Origin: SG8-30 sp964406445
Lineage (GTDB): Bacteria; Pseudomonadota; Gammaproteobacteria; Steroidobacterales; Steroidobacteraceae
Assembly: GCA_964406445.1 (NCBI GenBank)
Contig: CAYORU010000037.1
Span: forward strand, 1-35,589
Length of the DNA stretch: 35,589 nt
Direction of reading: 5' to 3'
Shown here: positions 16,770 to 24,760 of the stretch, one piece after another
Layout of the letters: every line of letters begins with the position of its first letter
How positions within the stretch are numbered: the first letter of the stretch is position 1
Position numbers and translations under genes: made by a program
The notes under the pieces: model-generated
The model's input: only the letters and a program-made list of their open reading frames with translations
Told to the model about the DNA's origin: nothing
The model's database searches: none

Positions 16770-18307
16770 GGCGCCGCGGCGCCGGGGCCTCCGGAGGCGC
16801 GGTCGAGCGCGGCCACCGCCTGGTCGTAGAGGGAACGCGCGTCGTTCGGCGTCGCCGCGATCGCGGTCAGCCCCAGCTTGCCGTGCTCCGCGACGCAGCC
16901 GAGCAGGCTGAAGGCCACGCCGCACTGGTTCGCAGGATCGAAGTGCAGGCCTTCCTCCACGGCGATCTCCACGACTTCGTCCGGCGTCAGGCGCCGGTAG
17001 TGCTCGCGCACGAGGTTGTCGGTCGCGAAATAGCAGCGCGGCTCGCCGCCGCGCGTGCGGAACTCGCCGTCGGCGGCGGTGTACTGCCCGTCCGAGAGGT
17101 ACTGCAGCAGCTGGAAGGGAAACGTCGTCCCGCCCTTGCGCAGGTTGATCTCGATCGCCCAGGCGCGCCAGCCGTCGCCGTCGCGCGCCACGACGAAGTC
17201 GACCGCGACGCGGCCGATGACCCCGTGGTCGCGCAGGCGGCGGGCCACCTCGAGGCTGGCGCGCTGGATCGCGTCGCGGTAGCCGGCGTCGGCGGGGAAC
17301 CGGCTGCCCTCGAAGACCTGTTCACTCGGACCGCCGAGCAGCTGGTCGTGCGTGGACACCGCCTCGATGTCGCCGGTCGGGGTGATGCGCAGCTGCGCGG
17401 AAGGCGAGCGCTTGTCGGTGCCGTCGATCCACGCCTCGACGATGCCGCCCATCGTCGAGAACTCGTCGAGGAACCGCTCCGCTCGCTGGCTCTCCGCCTC
17501 CGGCCTCAAGCGCCGCGGAAGCTCGTCGCGGATCCATGCCTCGAGGCGCCGGCCCTCCGGCGCGCCGTCGAAGTCGAAAAGCGCGTTGCCTTCGCCCGAG
17601 AACCCCTCGTCCAGCTTGACCACGGCCCGTCGCAGCGTCGAATCCGCGCCGCGCAGGGCGGCGAGGGCGGCGGCGACGTCGCGCGCGTCGCGCAGGCCCT
17701 CGGCGCCATCCGGGCAAGCGACGCCCGCTTCCCGGAACAGCGCGCGGCCGCCGCTCTTGCTGCCGAAGTGAACGAGGTCGGGGTCGCAGGAGTAGAGCGG
17801 TATGCCGAGGCGCACGGCGAGACTGCGCTCGAGCGGCGTCGAGTTGAACACCGACAGGTGGGCCAGCGAAGGATCGCCGATCGCCGAGGCTAGCCGGGCC
17901 ATGAGGCGTGGCCGCGCCAGCAGCTTGCCGGAGAGCGGACCCAGCGTCCCGTCGTACGCGCTCACGAGTTCCAGCCGTCCGCGGGCGTGCGCGGTCGGGA
18001 CGCCGCGCATCATGTTCAGGTAGTAGTCGACCACCAGCGGGTGCAGGGGCTGGCTGGTGACGTAGACGAGCCGGGTGTTGGGCAGCCTCAACAGGAGCAG
18101 CATGCTCAGGTGCCGCTCCTCGTAGTGCAGCGCGCCGGGGATCCGGCCGAGGGACGTGGTGTCGAGCGAAAGGCTCGGGACGACCACGACGGTGCGCGGC
18201 GCGAGTCGGTCGCTCAGCACCCGGCGCATCAGGTCCGGCAGCCGGGCCTGCAGGTCGGCGAAGGCCGCGAGTTCTTCGGCAGAGCCGGCTGTCGTGATCG
18301 AGGTCAT
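16760..18307 (-). CDS. ATP-grasp ligase related to peptide ligase PGM1
   Basis: A 515-residue ATP-dependent carboxylate-amine ligase of the type first described for PGM1, which joins a small guanidino-containing amino acid to a peptide in pheganomycin synthesis. An N-terminal pre-ATP-grasp region (TVVVVPSLSLDTTSLGRIPG; EERHLSMLLLLRLP) precedes the ATP-grasp core, with the nucleotide lysine in AVVKLDEGFSGEGNALF and the metal-binding EINLRKGGTTFPF. The C-terminal domain (CGVAFSLLGCVAEHGKLGLTAIA) also matches PGM1. ATG 18307 is 78 bp downstream of the lipid kinase gene; the 3' end overlaps korB by 10 bp. No precursor peptide or biosynthetic cluster is visible, so the substrate is unknown. Homologues occur widely outside antibiotic clusters. 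Confidence 0.85.
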   Translation of the reverse strand: MTSITTAGSAEELAAFADLQARLPDLMRRVLSDRLAPRTVVVVPSLSLDTTSLGRIPGALHYEERHLSMLLLLRLPNTRLVYVTSQPLHPLVVDYYLNMMRGVPTAHARGRLELVSAYDGTLGPLSGKLLARPRLMARLASAIGDPSLAHLSVFNSTPLERSLAVRLGIPLYSCDPDLVHFGSKSGGRALFREAGVACPDGAEGLRDARDVAAALAALRGADSTLRRAVVKLDEGFSGEGNALFDFDGAPEGRRLEAWIRDELPRRLRPEAESQRAERFLDEFSTMGGIVEAWIDGTDKRSPSAQLRITPTGDIEAVSTHDQLLGGPSEQVFEGSRFPADAGYRDAIQRASLEVARRLRDHGVIGRVAVDFVVARDGDGWRAWAIEINLRKGGTTFPFQLLQYLSDGQYTAADGEFRTRGGEPRCYFATDNLVREHYRRLTPDEVVEIAVEEGLHFDPANQCGVAFSLLGCVAEHGKLGLTAIAATPNDARSLYDQAVAALDRASGGPGAAAPQR

Positions 18308-18323
18308 CCGTGCGTCTCCACCG

Positions 18324-18343
18324 GGTCCCCGGGACCGAGTGTA
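18324..18343 (-). promoter_or_regulatory. Promoter/operator candidate for the PGM1-like ligase gene
   Basis: On the minus strand TACACT (18338-18343) is a 4/6 match to a -10 box. Just downstream is GGTCCCGGGGACC (18324-18336), a 6-bp perfect inverted repeat around one base, placed where a repressor would cover the transcript start. There is no convincing -35. Weak evidence. Confidence 0.25.
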
Positions 18344-18385
18344 GCGGCGCAGGCCGGCGCCGCAGTCCCCGCATGCCGATTCAGT

Positions 18386-19309
18386 TCAGTCCCGGCGACC
18401 GCAATCGAGGGCGAGCGCCGCGGCCGGGATCAGCCGAAGGCGGGCGGGGGTGCGCCCGACCAGCTGACCGTCCGCCTCCACGCCTGCGGGCGGCTCGGCG
18501 GCGATCGCGACCTCCCGCGCCCGCCGCGAGCGCACCCAGGGCTCCTCGGCCAGCCGGCCGTCGAACAGCCGCCGCAGCCGAAGCAGCGCCGCGAAAAGGG
18601 GCAGTGGCTCCACGGTCACCACGTCGAGCTGCCCGTCGTCCCAGGCCGCGTCCGGCGCTATGCGCATGCCGTTGCCGCAAAAGCGGCCGTTCGCCGCCAG
18701 CACCAGCAGGCGGGCGCCGCGTTCGGTCGCGCCGCCGGTCGAAACGTCGAATCGCGCGGCACGATAGGAAACCAGCGCACGGACGAGGCCCAACAGGTAT
18801 GCGGCGCGGCGTGCGGGACCGGAGGGCAGCGCGGCGAGCACGTGGGCGTCGATGCCCGACCCGGCGACGTTGATGAAGTAGCGCGGCGCGGTGCCCGCGG
18901 CCGCCTCGAACTCGATCAGGCCGAGGTCGCAGGGGAGGAGGCGGCCGCGGGCGACGCAGTGCGCCAGGGCCCGCGGCTCGCGCGGCACGCCGAGTCCCCG
19001 CGCCCAGTCGTTGCCGGTCCCGAAGGGCGCGACCGCGAAGGCGATCCTGTCGTCTAGCCCGGCGGCCATGGCGCCGTTCACCGTCTCGTGCAGCGTGCCG
19101 TCGCCGCCCACCGCCAGCAGCCTGCGAAACCCCCGCGCGACGGCGGCAGCGGCGAGCGCCTCGCCGTCCCCGGGCTGCCGCGTGACCTCGGCCTCGAACC
19201 GCACGCCCTCGGCCGCGAGGGCCGCAGCGAGCCTCTGCCAGCGCACCAGGCCGCGGCCGCTGCCGGAGGCGGGATTGACGATCGCGAACCAGCCTGGGTC
19301 GTCGGGCAT
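18386..19309 (-). CDS. Diacylglycerol kinase-like lipid kinase (YegS/BmrU family)
   Basis: A 307-residue cytoplasmic or membrane-associated kinase predicted to phosphorylate a lipid such as diacylglycerol with ATP. The DAGK catalytic domain begins at once (WFAIVNPASGSGRG), followed by the nucleotide-binding LLAVGGDGTLHETVNGAM and APFGTGNDWARGLG. The C-terminal beta-sandwich carries YFINVAGSGIDAHVLAAL, NGRFCGNGMRIAPDA and DDGQLDVVTVEP, all diagnostic of the family. The frame is open far upstream, but homology begins at MPDDPGW (ATG at 19309). It is the first of two minus-strand genes; the PGM1-like ligase follows after 78 bp. It is divergent from the oxygenase gene at 19394. Confidence 0.93.
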   Translation of the reverse strand: MPDDPGWFAIVNPASGSGRGLVRWQRLAAALAAEGVRFEAEVTRQPGDGEALAAAAVARGFRRLLAVGGDGTLHETVNGAMAAGLDDRIAFAVAPFGTGNDWARGLGVPREPRALAHCVARGRLLPCDLGLIEFEAAAGTAPRYFINVAGSGIDAHVLAALPSGPARRAAYLLGLVRALVSYRAARFDVSTGGATERGARLLVLAANGRFCGNGMRIAPDAAWDDGQLDVVTVEPLPLFAALLRLRRLFDGRLAEEPWVRSRRAREVAIAAEPPAGVEADGQLVGRTPARLRLIPAAALALDCGRRD

Positions 19310-19381
19310 GGCGTCGCATGATGCGCCTGCGCGGGGCGGCCGGGAAAGCGATCGTGGCAGCGGCGAGGCCGCGGCTTCGGC

Positions 19382-19387
19382 GATAAT
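19382..19387 (+). promoter_or_regulatory. -10 element placed for a possibly leaderless transcript
   Basis: GATAAT ends 6 bases before the ATG at 19394. If it is the -10 box, transcription would start at or within a base or two of the ATG, giving a leaderless mRNA; this would fit the lack of a clear Shine-Dalgarno sequence. There is no good -35 hexamer. Inference from position only. Confidence 0.35.
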
Positions 19388-19393
19388 GCGCCG

Positions 19394-20329
19394 ATGACCC
19401 AAGGCATCGAGCCCGTCGACTACGGCCTCTGGCGCCGGGACCCGCAGGCCTTCGCGGCGGCCTTCGGCGCGAGCTTCGAGCGCTTCGGCTTCGCCATCGT
19501 GGACGGCCACGGCCTGCCGCAGCCGCTGATCGACGGCGTTCTGGCCGATTTCCGCAGATTCTTCGCCTGGCCCATGCCGGACAAGCGCCGCTACCACGTC
19601 GCTGGCCAGGGCGGCGCGCGCGGCTACACGCCCTTCGGCATCGAGACCGCGAAGGACGCACGGCACCACGACCTGAAGGAGTTCTGGCACGTCGGCCGCG
19701 AGCTGCCGCCAGGCCACCGCTACCGGGCGGTGATGCCGGACAACCTCTGGATCCGCGAGATCGCCGGCTTCCGGGAGCGTGTGCTCGCGCTCTGGGAGGC
19801 GTTCGACGCGCTCGGCCGCGAGCTGCTCTCGGCCATTGCGCTGCGCCTCGGCCTCGATCCGCGCTGGTTCGACGACAAGGTCGCCGAGGGCAACAGCGTG
19901 CTGCGGGTGATCCACTACCCGCCGGTCGCCGAGGGCAGCGCCGGCCAGCGGGCCGCCGCCCACGAGGACATCAACGTGATCACCCTGCTGCTCGGCGCGG
20001 AAGAGGCGGGGCTCGAGCTGCTCGACCGCGACGGCCGCTGGCTCGCGATGAACCCGCCGCCGGGGTCGCTGGTGTGCAACGTCGGCGACATGCTGCAGCG
20101 CCTGACCAACCACCTGCTGCCGTCCACGACGCACCGCGTGGTGAACCCGGACCCGGCGCGGGCCCGCCACGCCCGCTACTCGCTGCCCTTCTTCCTGCAC
20201 TTCAACCCGGACGTCGAGATCCGCACGCTGCCCGGCTGCGCCGGCCCGGGCCGGCCCGACCGCTATCCGCAGCCGATCACGGCGGACGCCTACCTGCAGC
20301 AGCGGCTGCGCGAGATCAGGCTTATCTAG
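19394..20329 (+). CDS. Fe(II)/2-oxoglutarate-dependent oxygenase, isopenicillin N synthase-like family
   Basis: A 311-residue non-haem iron oxygenase. The N-terminal DIOX-type region includes FERFGFAIVDGHGLP, and the C-terminal jelly-roll carries the iron triad His190-x-Asp192 (AAHEDINVITLLL) and His247 (TTHRVVNP). Arg261-x-Ser263 (RYSLPFF) is the 2-oxoglutarate-binding pair. The gene stops one base before the nucleoside transporter start, and thymidine kinase follows, so the three form an operon. Thymine 7-hydroxylase belongs to this broad family, so a pyrimidine base or nucleoside is a reasonable substrate guess, but sequence alone does not prove it. No strong ribosome site; possibly leaderless. 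Confidence 0.88.
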   Translation: MTQGIEPVDYGLWRRDPQAFAAAFGASFERFGFAIVDGHGLPQPLIDGVLADFRRFFAWPMPDKRRYHVAGQGGARGYTPFGIETAKDARHHDLKEFWHVGRELPPGHRYRAVMPDNLWIREIAGFRERVLALWEAFDALGRELLSAIALRLGLDPRWFDDKVAEGNSVLRVIHYPPVAEGSAGQRAAAHEDINVITLLLGAEEAGLELLDRDGRWLAMNPPPGSLVCNVGDMLQRLTNHLLPSTTHRVVNPDPARARHARYSLPFFLHFNPDVEIRTLPGCAGPGRPDRYPQPITADAYLQQRLREIRLI

Positions 20330-20330
20330 G

Positions 20331-21584
20331 ATGAACTGGACACTGTACGGCCAGGCGTTCCTCGGGATCGCCGTCTTCGTGGCGCTGGCGCTGCCTTTCT
20401 CGAGCGACCGCCGCGCGATCAGCTGGCGCCTGGTCGGGGTCGCGATCCTCCTGCAGTTCGCCATCTGCGCGCTGCTGCTCAAGGTGCCGGCGATCGGCGC
20501 GGTCTTCGCCTACCTGACACGCGCCGTCAACGCCCTGTCGGCCGCCACGCAGCAGGGCACGGCCTTCCTGTTCGGCTACCTCGGCGGCGGCAGCACGCCC
20601 TTCGAGGTGACGAACCCGGGCGGACTCGTGACCTTCGCCTTCCAGGTGCTGCCGCTCGTGATCGTGATGTCGGCGCTGTCGGCGCTGCTGTGGTACTGGC
20701 GGGTGCTGCCGGTCGTCGTGCACGGCATCGCCAGGCTGTTCGAGAAGACCCTCGGGACGCGGGGGCCGGCGGGCCTCGTCGCGACGGCCAACATCTTCGT
20801 TGGCCAGGTGGAGGCGCCACTGCTCGTGCGTCCCTACATCGCGACCATGACCCGCTACGAGCTGCTGCTGCTGATGACGGCCGGCATGGCCACGATCGCC
20901 GGCTCAGTGATGGTCATCTACGCGACCATGCTCGGCCCGCTGTACCAGGACGTGCTCGGCCAGCTGCTCACGAAGTCGGTCATGTCGGTGCCGGCGTCGA
21001 TCCTGTTCGCGCACCTGCTCGTGCCGGAGCGCGAGGCGGCGCACGCGACCTCGGATCCGCCGCGCATCTATGGCAGCACCATGGACGCGCTGACCCGCGG
21101 CACCTCCGACGGCCTCAGCATCTACCTCGGCATCCTCGCCGTGCTGCTGGTGCTGATCACGATCGTCGCGCTGCTGAACGGAATCGTCGGGCTGCTGCCC
21201 GACGTGGGCGGCGCGCCGCTCTCGCTCGAGCGGGCGGCCGGCTGGCTGTTCGCGCCGATCGCCTGGCTGATGGGCGTGCCCTGGAGCGAGGCGGCGGCCG
21301 TCGGCTCGCTGGTCGGCGTCAAGACGGTGCTGAACGAGTTCATCGCCTACATCCAGCTCTCGTCGATGCCGCCCGAGGCGCTCTCGGAGCGGACCCGGCT
21401 GATCACTATCTACGCGCTGTGCGGCTTCGCCAACTTCGCGAGCGTCGGCATCCAGATCGGCGGAATCGGCGCCATGTGCCCGGAGCGCAAGCTGGACCTG
21501 GCCAACCTCGCGATGCCGGCCCTGCTCGCGGCGACGCTCGGCACCTGCATGTCGGCCGCGATCGTGGGCATCGTCGCGGGCTGA
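20331..21584 (+). CDS. Concentrative nucleoside transporter (NupC/CNT family)
   Basis: A 417-residue inner-membrane symporter that imports nucleosides with protons or sodium. About ten hydrophobic segments are visible. Family motifs are FLFGYLGGGSTPFE, FAFQVLPLVIVMSALSALLWY, the substrate-site GQVEAPLLVRPY (the GQ-EAP loop), GMATIAGSVMVIYA, and the C-terminal half with GVKTVLNEFIAY and the CGFANFASVGIQIGG signature. All core motifs are intact. The start is one base after the oxygenase stop; thymidine kinase begins 4 bp after its own stop. The kinase partner points to thymidine/pyrimidine nucleosides as cargo. Confidence 0.95.
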   Translation: MNWTLYGQAFLGIAVFVALALPFSSDRRAISWRLVGVAILLQFAICALLLKVPAIGAVFAYLTRAVNALSAATQQGTAFLFGYLGGGSTPFEVTNPGGLVTFAFQVLPLVIVMSALSALLWYWRVLPVVVHGIARLFEKTLGTRGPAGLVATANIFVGQVEAPLLVRPYIATMTRYELLLLMTAGMATIAGSVMVIYATMLGPLYQDVLGQLLTKSVMSVPASILFAHLLVPEREAAHATSDPPRIYGSTMDALTRGTSDGLSIYLGILAVLLVLITIVALLNGIVGLLPDVGGAPLSLERAAGWLFAPIAWLMGVPWSEAAAVGSLVGVKTVLNEFIAYIQLSSMPPEALSERTRLITIYALCGFANFASVGIQIGGIGAMCPERKLDLANLAMPALLAATLGTCMSAAIVGIVAG

Positions 21585-21588
21585 GGCC

Positions 21589-22176
21589 GTGGCCAAGCTG
21601 TACTTCTATTACTCGACCATGAACGCGGGCAAGTCGACCGCGCTCCTGCAGTCGAGCCACAACTACCGCGAGCGCGGCATGCACACCCTGGTCTATACCG
21701 CCGCGGTGGACGACCGCGGCGGCGGCAAGGTGCACTCGCGGATCGGGCTCTCCGGCGAGGCACGGCACTTCGGCGCCGAGCTCGACCTGCTCGCCGAAGT
21801 GGAGCGCGAGCACGCGGCGAGGCCGGTCAGCTGCGTGCTGGTCGACGAGGCGCAATTCCTGGAGCCCGGGCACGTCCGTCAGCTCGCCGCGGTGGTCGAC
21901 GAGCTCGGCATCCCGGTGCTGTGCTACGGACTGCGCACCGACTTCCGAGGCGCGCTGTTTCCCGGCAGCGCCGGGCTGCTCGCGATCGCCGACGAGCTCG
22001 TCGAGCTGAAGACCATCTGCCACTGCGGGCGCAAGGCGACGATGGTGGTGCGCGTGTCGCCGCAGGGCGCGGTCGAGCGCGACGGCGCGCAGGTCGAGAT
22101 CGGCGGCAACGAGCGCTACGTGCCGCTGTGCCGGCGGCACTTCCACGAGGCGCGCGGCGAGCGGTTGCGGCGCTGA
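21589..22176 (+). CDS. tdk: Thymidine kinase (type II), EC 2.7.1.21
   Basis: Phosphorylates thymidine and deoxyuridine with ATP in the salvage pathway. The 195-residue product has the Walker A segment FYYSTMNAGKSTALLQ, the Walker B/catalytic region VLVDEAQFL, the lasso-region YGLRTDFRGALFPGS, and zinc-binding cysteines in ICHCGRKA and LCRRHF. The start is GTG at 21589, chosen because GAGG lies just upstream and homology begins at AKLYFYYSTM. It lies 4 bp after the nucleoside transporter, so uptake and phosphorylation are coexpressed. Length and motifs match E. coli Tdk (205 residues). Confidence 0.96.
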   Translation: MAKLYFYYSTMNAGKSTALLQSSHNYRERGMHTLVYTAAVDDRGGGKVHSRIGLSGEARHFGAELDLLAEVEREHAARPVSCVLVDEAQFLEPGHVRQLAAVVDELGIPVLCYGLRTDFRGALFPGSAGLLAIADELVELKTICHCGRKATMVVRVSPQGAVERDGAQVEIGGNERYVPLCRRHFHEARGERLRR

Positions 22177-22223
22177 GGGATCGAGGGTCGACACGGACCC
22201 GTGGATCGTCTAGGGTTCCTTGG

Positions 22224-22976
22224 ATGCTTCCTGGCCCGACCCATGAAGTCGGCGGCGCCCCCGCATTCTTTCTCGACGTCGACGGGACGCTCCTCGACAT
22301 CGCGGCGGCTCCGGACCGAGTGCACGTTCCCGACCGGCTGGTCCCCGTCCTGGGCCGCCTCTCCGCGGCCTTCGGCGGCGCCGTCGCGCTGGTCAGCGGC
22401 CGGCCCGTCGCCGAACTGGACGATCTGCTCTCGCCGCTGAGCCTGCCTTGTGCGGGTCTGCACGGCGCCGAGCGCCGCGATGCGGCCGGCGCGATGCACC
22501 GCATCCAGGTCGATGGCGCGCTGGACGTGGCCCGCGAGCGCCTCGTCGCCTTCTGTCGCGCCCATCCCGGCACCCTCGTCGAGGACAAGGGCGCGGCGCT
22601 GGCGCTGCACTACCGCGAGGCGCCAGCGGCCGCCGCGGCGGCCGAAGCGGAGGTGCTCGGCGTGGTCGAGAGCCTCGCGCCGCGGTTCGTCCTGCAGCGG
22701 GGCAAGTGCGTGCTCGAGATCAAGCCGGCCGGCACCAGCAAGGCGCTCGCGGTGCGCGCCTTCATGGCTGAGCCACCCTTCGCCGGGCGCGTGCCGGTGT
22801 TCGTCGGCGACGACCTCACCGACGAGGACGGATTCGAAGAAGTGAACCGCCGGGGCGGGCTGTCGGTGCGGGTCGGCGCCGGCCCGACCAGGGCGACGGC
22901 CGCGCTCGACACGCCGGCGAAGGTGCTCGAGTGGCTCGCGGGCTGGCTGGCCGCGCCGGGCGGGCGAGCCGCCTGA
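22224..22976 (+). CDS. otsB: Trehalose-6-phosphate phosphatase (OtsB), EC 3.1.3.12
   Basis: HAD-superfamily phosphatase that makes trehalose from trehalose-6-phosphate. The 250-residue product shows the nucleophile motif I FFLDVDGTLLD near the N-terminus, motif II VALVSGRP, the trehalose-phosphatase LHGAERRD, a basic motif III region (GKCVLEIKPAGTSKALAVRAF) and the acidic motif IV VFVGDDLTDEDGFE. ATG 22224 is chosen from homology; the frame extends upstream without family similarity. It opens a three-gene trehalose operon: its stop overlaps the GH15 start (TGATG at 22974-22978). Confidence 0.96.
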   Translation: MLPGPTHEVGGAPAFFLDVDGTLLDIAAAPDRVHVPDRLVPVLGRLSAAFGGAVALVSGRPVAELDDLLSPLSLPCAGLHGAERRDAAGAMHRIQVDGALDVARERLVAFCRAHPGTLVEDKGAALALHYREAPAAAAAAEAEVLGVVESLAPRFVLQRGKCVLEIKPAGTSKALAVRAFMAEPPFAGRVPVFVGDDLTDEDGFEEVNRRGGLSVRVGAGPTRATAALDTPAKVLEWLAGWLAAPGGRAA

Positions 22977-24760
22977 TGCAGTCCCTCGACCTCGCCGTCG
23001 TCGGCAACTGCCAGGTCGCCGCGCTGATCGACAGCATGGCGCGCGTGGTCTGGATGTGCCTGCCGCGGCCGGACGGCGACCCCGTTTTCGGCGCGCTGCT
23101 CGGCGGCGACACGCCGGCCTGCGCGGGGGAGTTCGCAGTCGAGATGCGCGGCGGGCAGGAGTCGGTCCAGCGCTACATTGGCCACAGCGCGGTGCTCGAG
23201 ACCATCGTCTCGGACGGCAACGGCGGGGCGATCCGCGTCACCGACTTCTGCCCGAGATTCACCGCGCGAGGGCGCTTCTTCAGGCCCGTGTCGCTGGTGC
23301 GGATCGTCGAGCCGCTGTCGGGCCGGCCGGTCGTGAGCCTGCGGCTCACGCCACGGCGGGACTACGGCCGGGCGGCACCCGAGGTCAGCTGGGGCAGCAG
23401 CCACATCCGTTTCAGCGGGGGCAGCTACGCGTGGCGCGTCACCACGGATGCCTCGGTCCAGGCGATCATCGAGCAGCGCCCCTTCGTCCTGGAGCGCTGC
23501 ATCACCCTGATGCTGAGCCCCGACGAGCCCCTTGCCGAGTCGGTGTCGCGCACCGGCCGGCAGTTTCTCGAGGACACGCTCGACTACTGGCGGGACTGGG
23601 TGCGCGGCCTCGCGGTGCCTTTCGAGTGGCAGGAGGCGGTGATCCGCGCGGCGATCACGCTCAAGCTCTGCACCTACGAGGACACCGGCGCGGTGCTCGC
23701 CGCGCTGACCACCTCGATCCCCGAGTCCGCCGACAGCGGCCGGAACTGGGACTACCGCTACTGCTGGCTGCGCGACGCGTACTTCGTGATACGTGCGTTG
23801 AACCGTCTCGGCACGACGCGCACGATGGAGTCGTTCCTTCACTACATGGACAACGTGGTGGCTCGGGTCGGGGAGGGCGGCCTCCAGCCGCTGTACGGCC
23901 TGAGCGGCGACCCATCGCTGCAGGAGCGCGTCGCCGGATCGCTGCCGGGGTACCGGGGCATGGGCCCGGTGCGCGTCGGCAACCAGGCCCACGAACAGGT
24001 GCAGCACGACGTCTACGGCGCGCTCGTACTCGCGCTCACGCAGTCGTTCTTCGACGCGAGACTCGAGCGCCGCGGCGATGCGTCGCTGTTCCGCAGGCTG
24101 GAGCCGTTCGGCGAGCGGGCGGTGGAGGTCTACGACACGCCTGACTCCGGTATCTGGGAGTACCGCGGCCGCCAGCGCCCGCACACCTTCTCGGCCGTGA
24201 TGTGCTGGGCTGCGGCAGACCGCCTCGCCCGTGTCGCAGGCTGCCTGGAACTCGAGGAGCGCGCCGTCCACTGGCGCGGCCGCGCAGACGCGATGCACGC
24301 GCACATCATGGAGTGCGCCTGGAACGCCGGGTTGGGCGCCTTCACCGGGGCCCTGACCCACTCGTCGCTCGACTCGAGCTGCCTGCTGCTGGCCGAACTC
24401 GGCTTCGTCAGGCCCGACGACCCGCGCTTCGTCTCGACCGTCGAGGTCATCGAGCGGGAGCTGCGCGAGGGGCAGCTTCTGCTGCGCTATCGCGAGGCCG
24501 ACGACTTCGGTCCGCCGCATTCCGCCTTCACGGTCTGCACGTTCTGGTACATAAATGCTCTGGCGGCGATCGGCCGGCGCGACGAGGCCCGCGAGCTGTT
24601 CGGCTACGTGCTGGGCAAGCGGAACCCGCTCGGCCTGCTGTCCGAGGACATCGACCCGAGGACGGGCGAGCTGTGGGGCAACTTCCCGCAGACCTACAGC
24701 ATGGTGGGAATCGTAGACTGCGCGGTGCGGCTGAGCCGGAGCTGGGAGGAGGCGTTGTGA
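22976..24760 (+). CDS. Glycoside hydrolase family 15 protein (glucoamylase/trehalase-like)
   Basis: A 594-residue (alpha/alpha)6-barrel glycosidase without a signal peptide, so cytoplasmic. It has the GH15 N-terminal beta domain (VGNCQVAALIDSMARVVWMC) and the catalytic segments RNWDYRYCWLRDAYF and YEDTGAVLAALTTSIPE. The C-terminal catalytic-base region is GELWGNFPQTYSMVGIVDCA, with Glu565. Lying between otsB and otsA and overlapping both by a few bases (ATGA at the 3' end), it most likely acts on trehalose or a related alpha-glucoside; GH15 trehalases are known from mycobacteria. It could alternatively clear maltooligosaccharides. No active-site loss is seen. Confidence 0.93.
   Translation: MQSLDLAVVGNCQVAALIDSMARVVWMCLPRPDGDPVFGALLGGDTPACAGEFAVEMRGGQESVQRYIGHSAVLETIVSDGNGGAIRVTDFCPRFTARGRFFRPVSLVRIVEPLSGRPVVSLRLTPRRDYGRAAPEVSWGSSHIRFSGGSYAWRVTTDASVQAIIEQRPFVLERCITLMLSPDEPLAESVSRTGRQFLEDTLDYWRDWVRGLAVPFEWQEAVIRAAITLKLCTYEDTGAVLAALTTSIPESADSGRNWDYRYCWLRDAYFVIRALNRLGTTRTMESFLHYMDNVVARVGEGGLQPLYGLSGDPSLQERVAGSLPGYRGMGPVRVGNQAHEQVQHDVYGALVLALTQSFFDARLERRGDASLFRRLEPFGERAVEVYDTPDSGIWEYRGRQRPHTFSAVMCWAAADRLARVAGCLELEERAVHWRGRADAMHAHIMECAWNAGLGAFTGALTHSSLDSSCLLLAELGFVRPDDPRFVSTVEVIERELREGQLLLRYREADDFGPPHSAFTVCTFWYINALAAIGRRDEARELFGYVLGKRNPLGLLSEDIDPRTGELWGNFPQTYSMVGIVDCAVRLSRSWEEAL

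Noticed and set aside
18386..20482. 698-codon frame extending the lipid kinase upstream
   Set aside because: The upstream part is antisense to the oxygenase gene; DAGK homology starts at MPDDPGW (19309).
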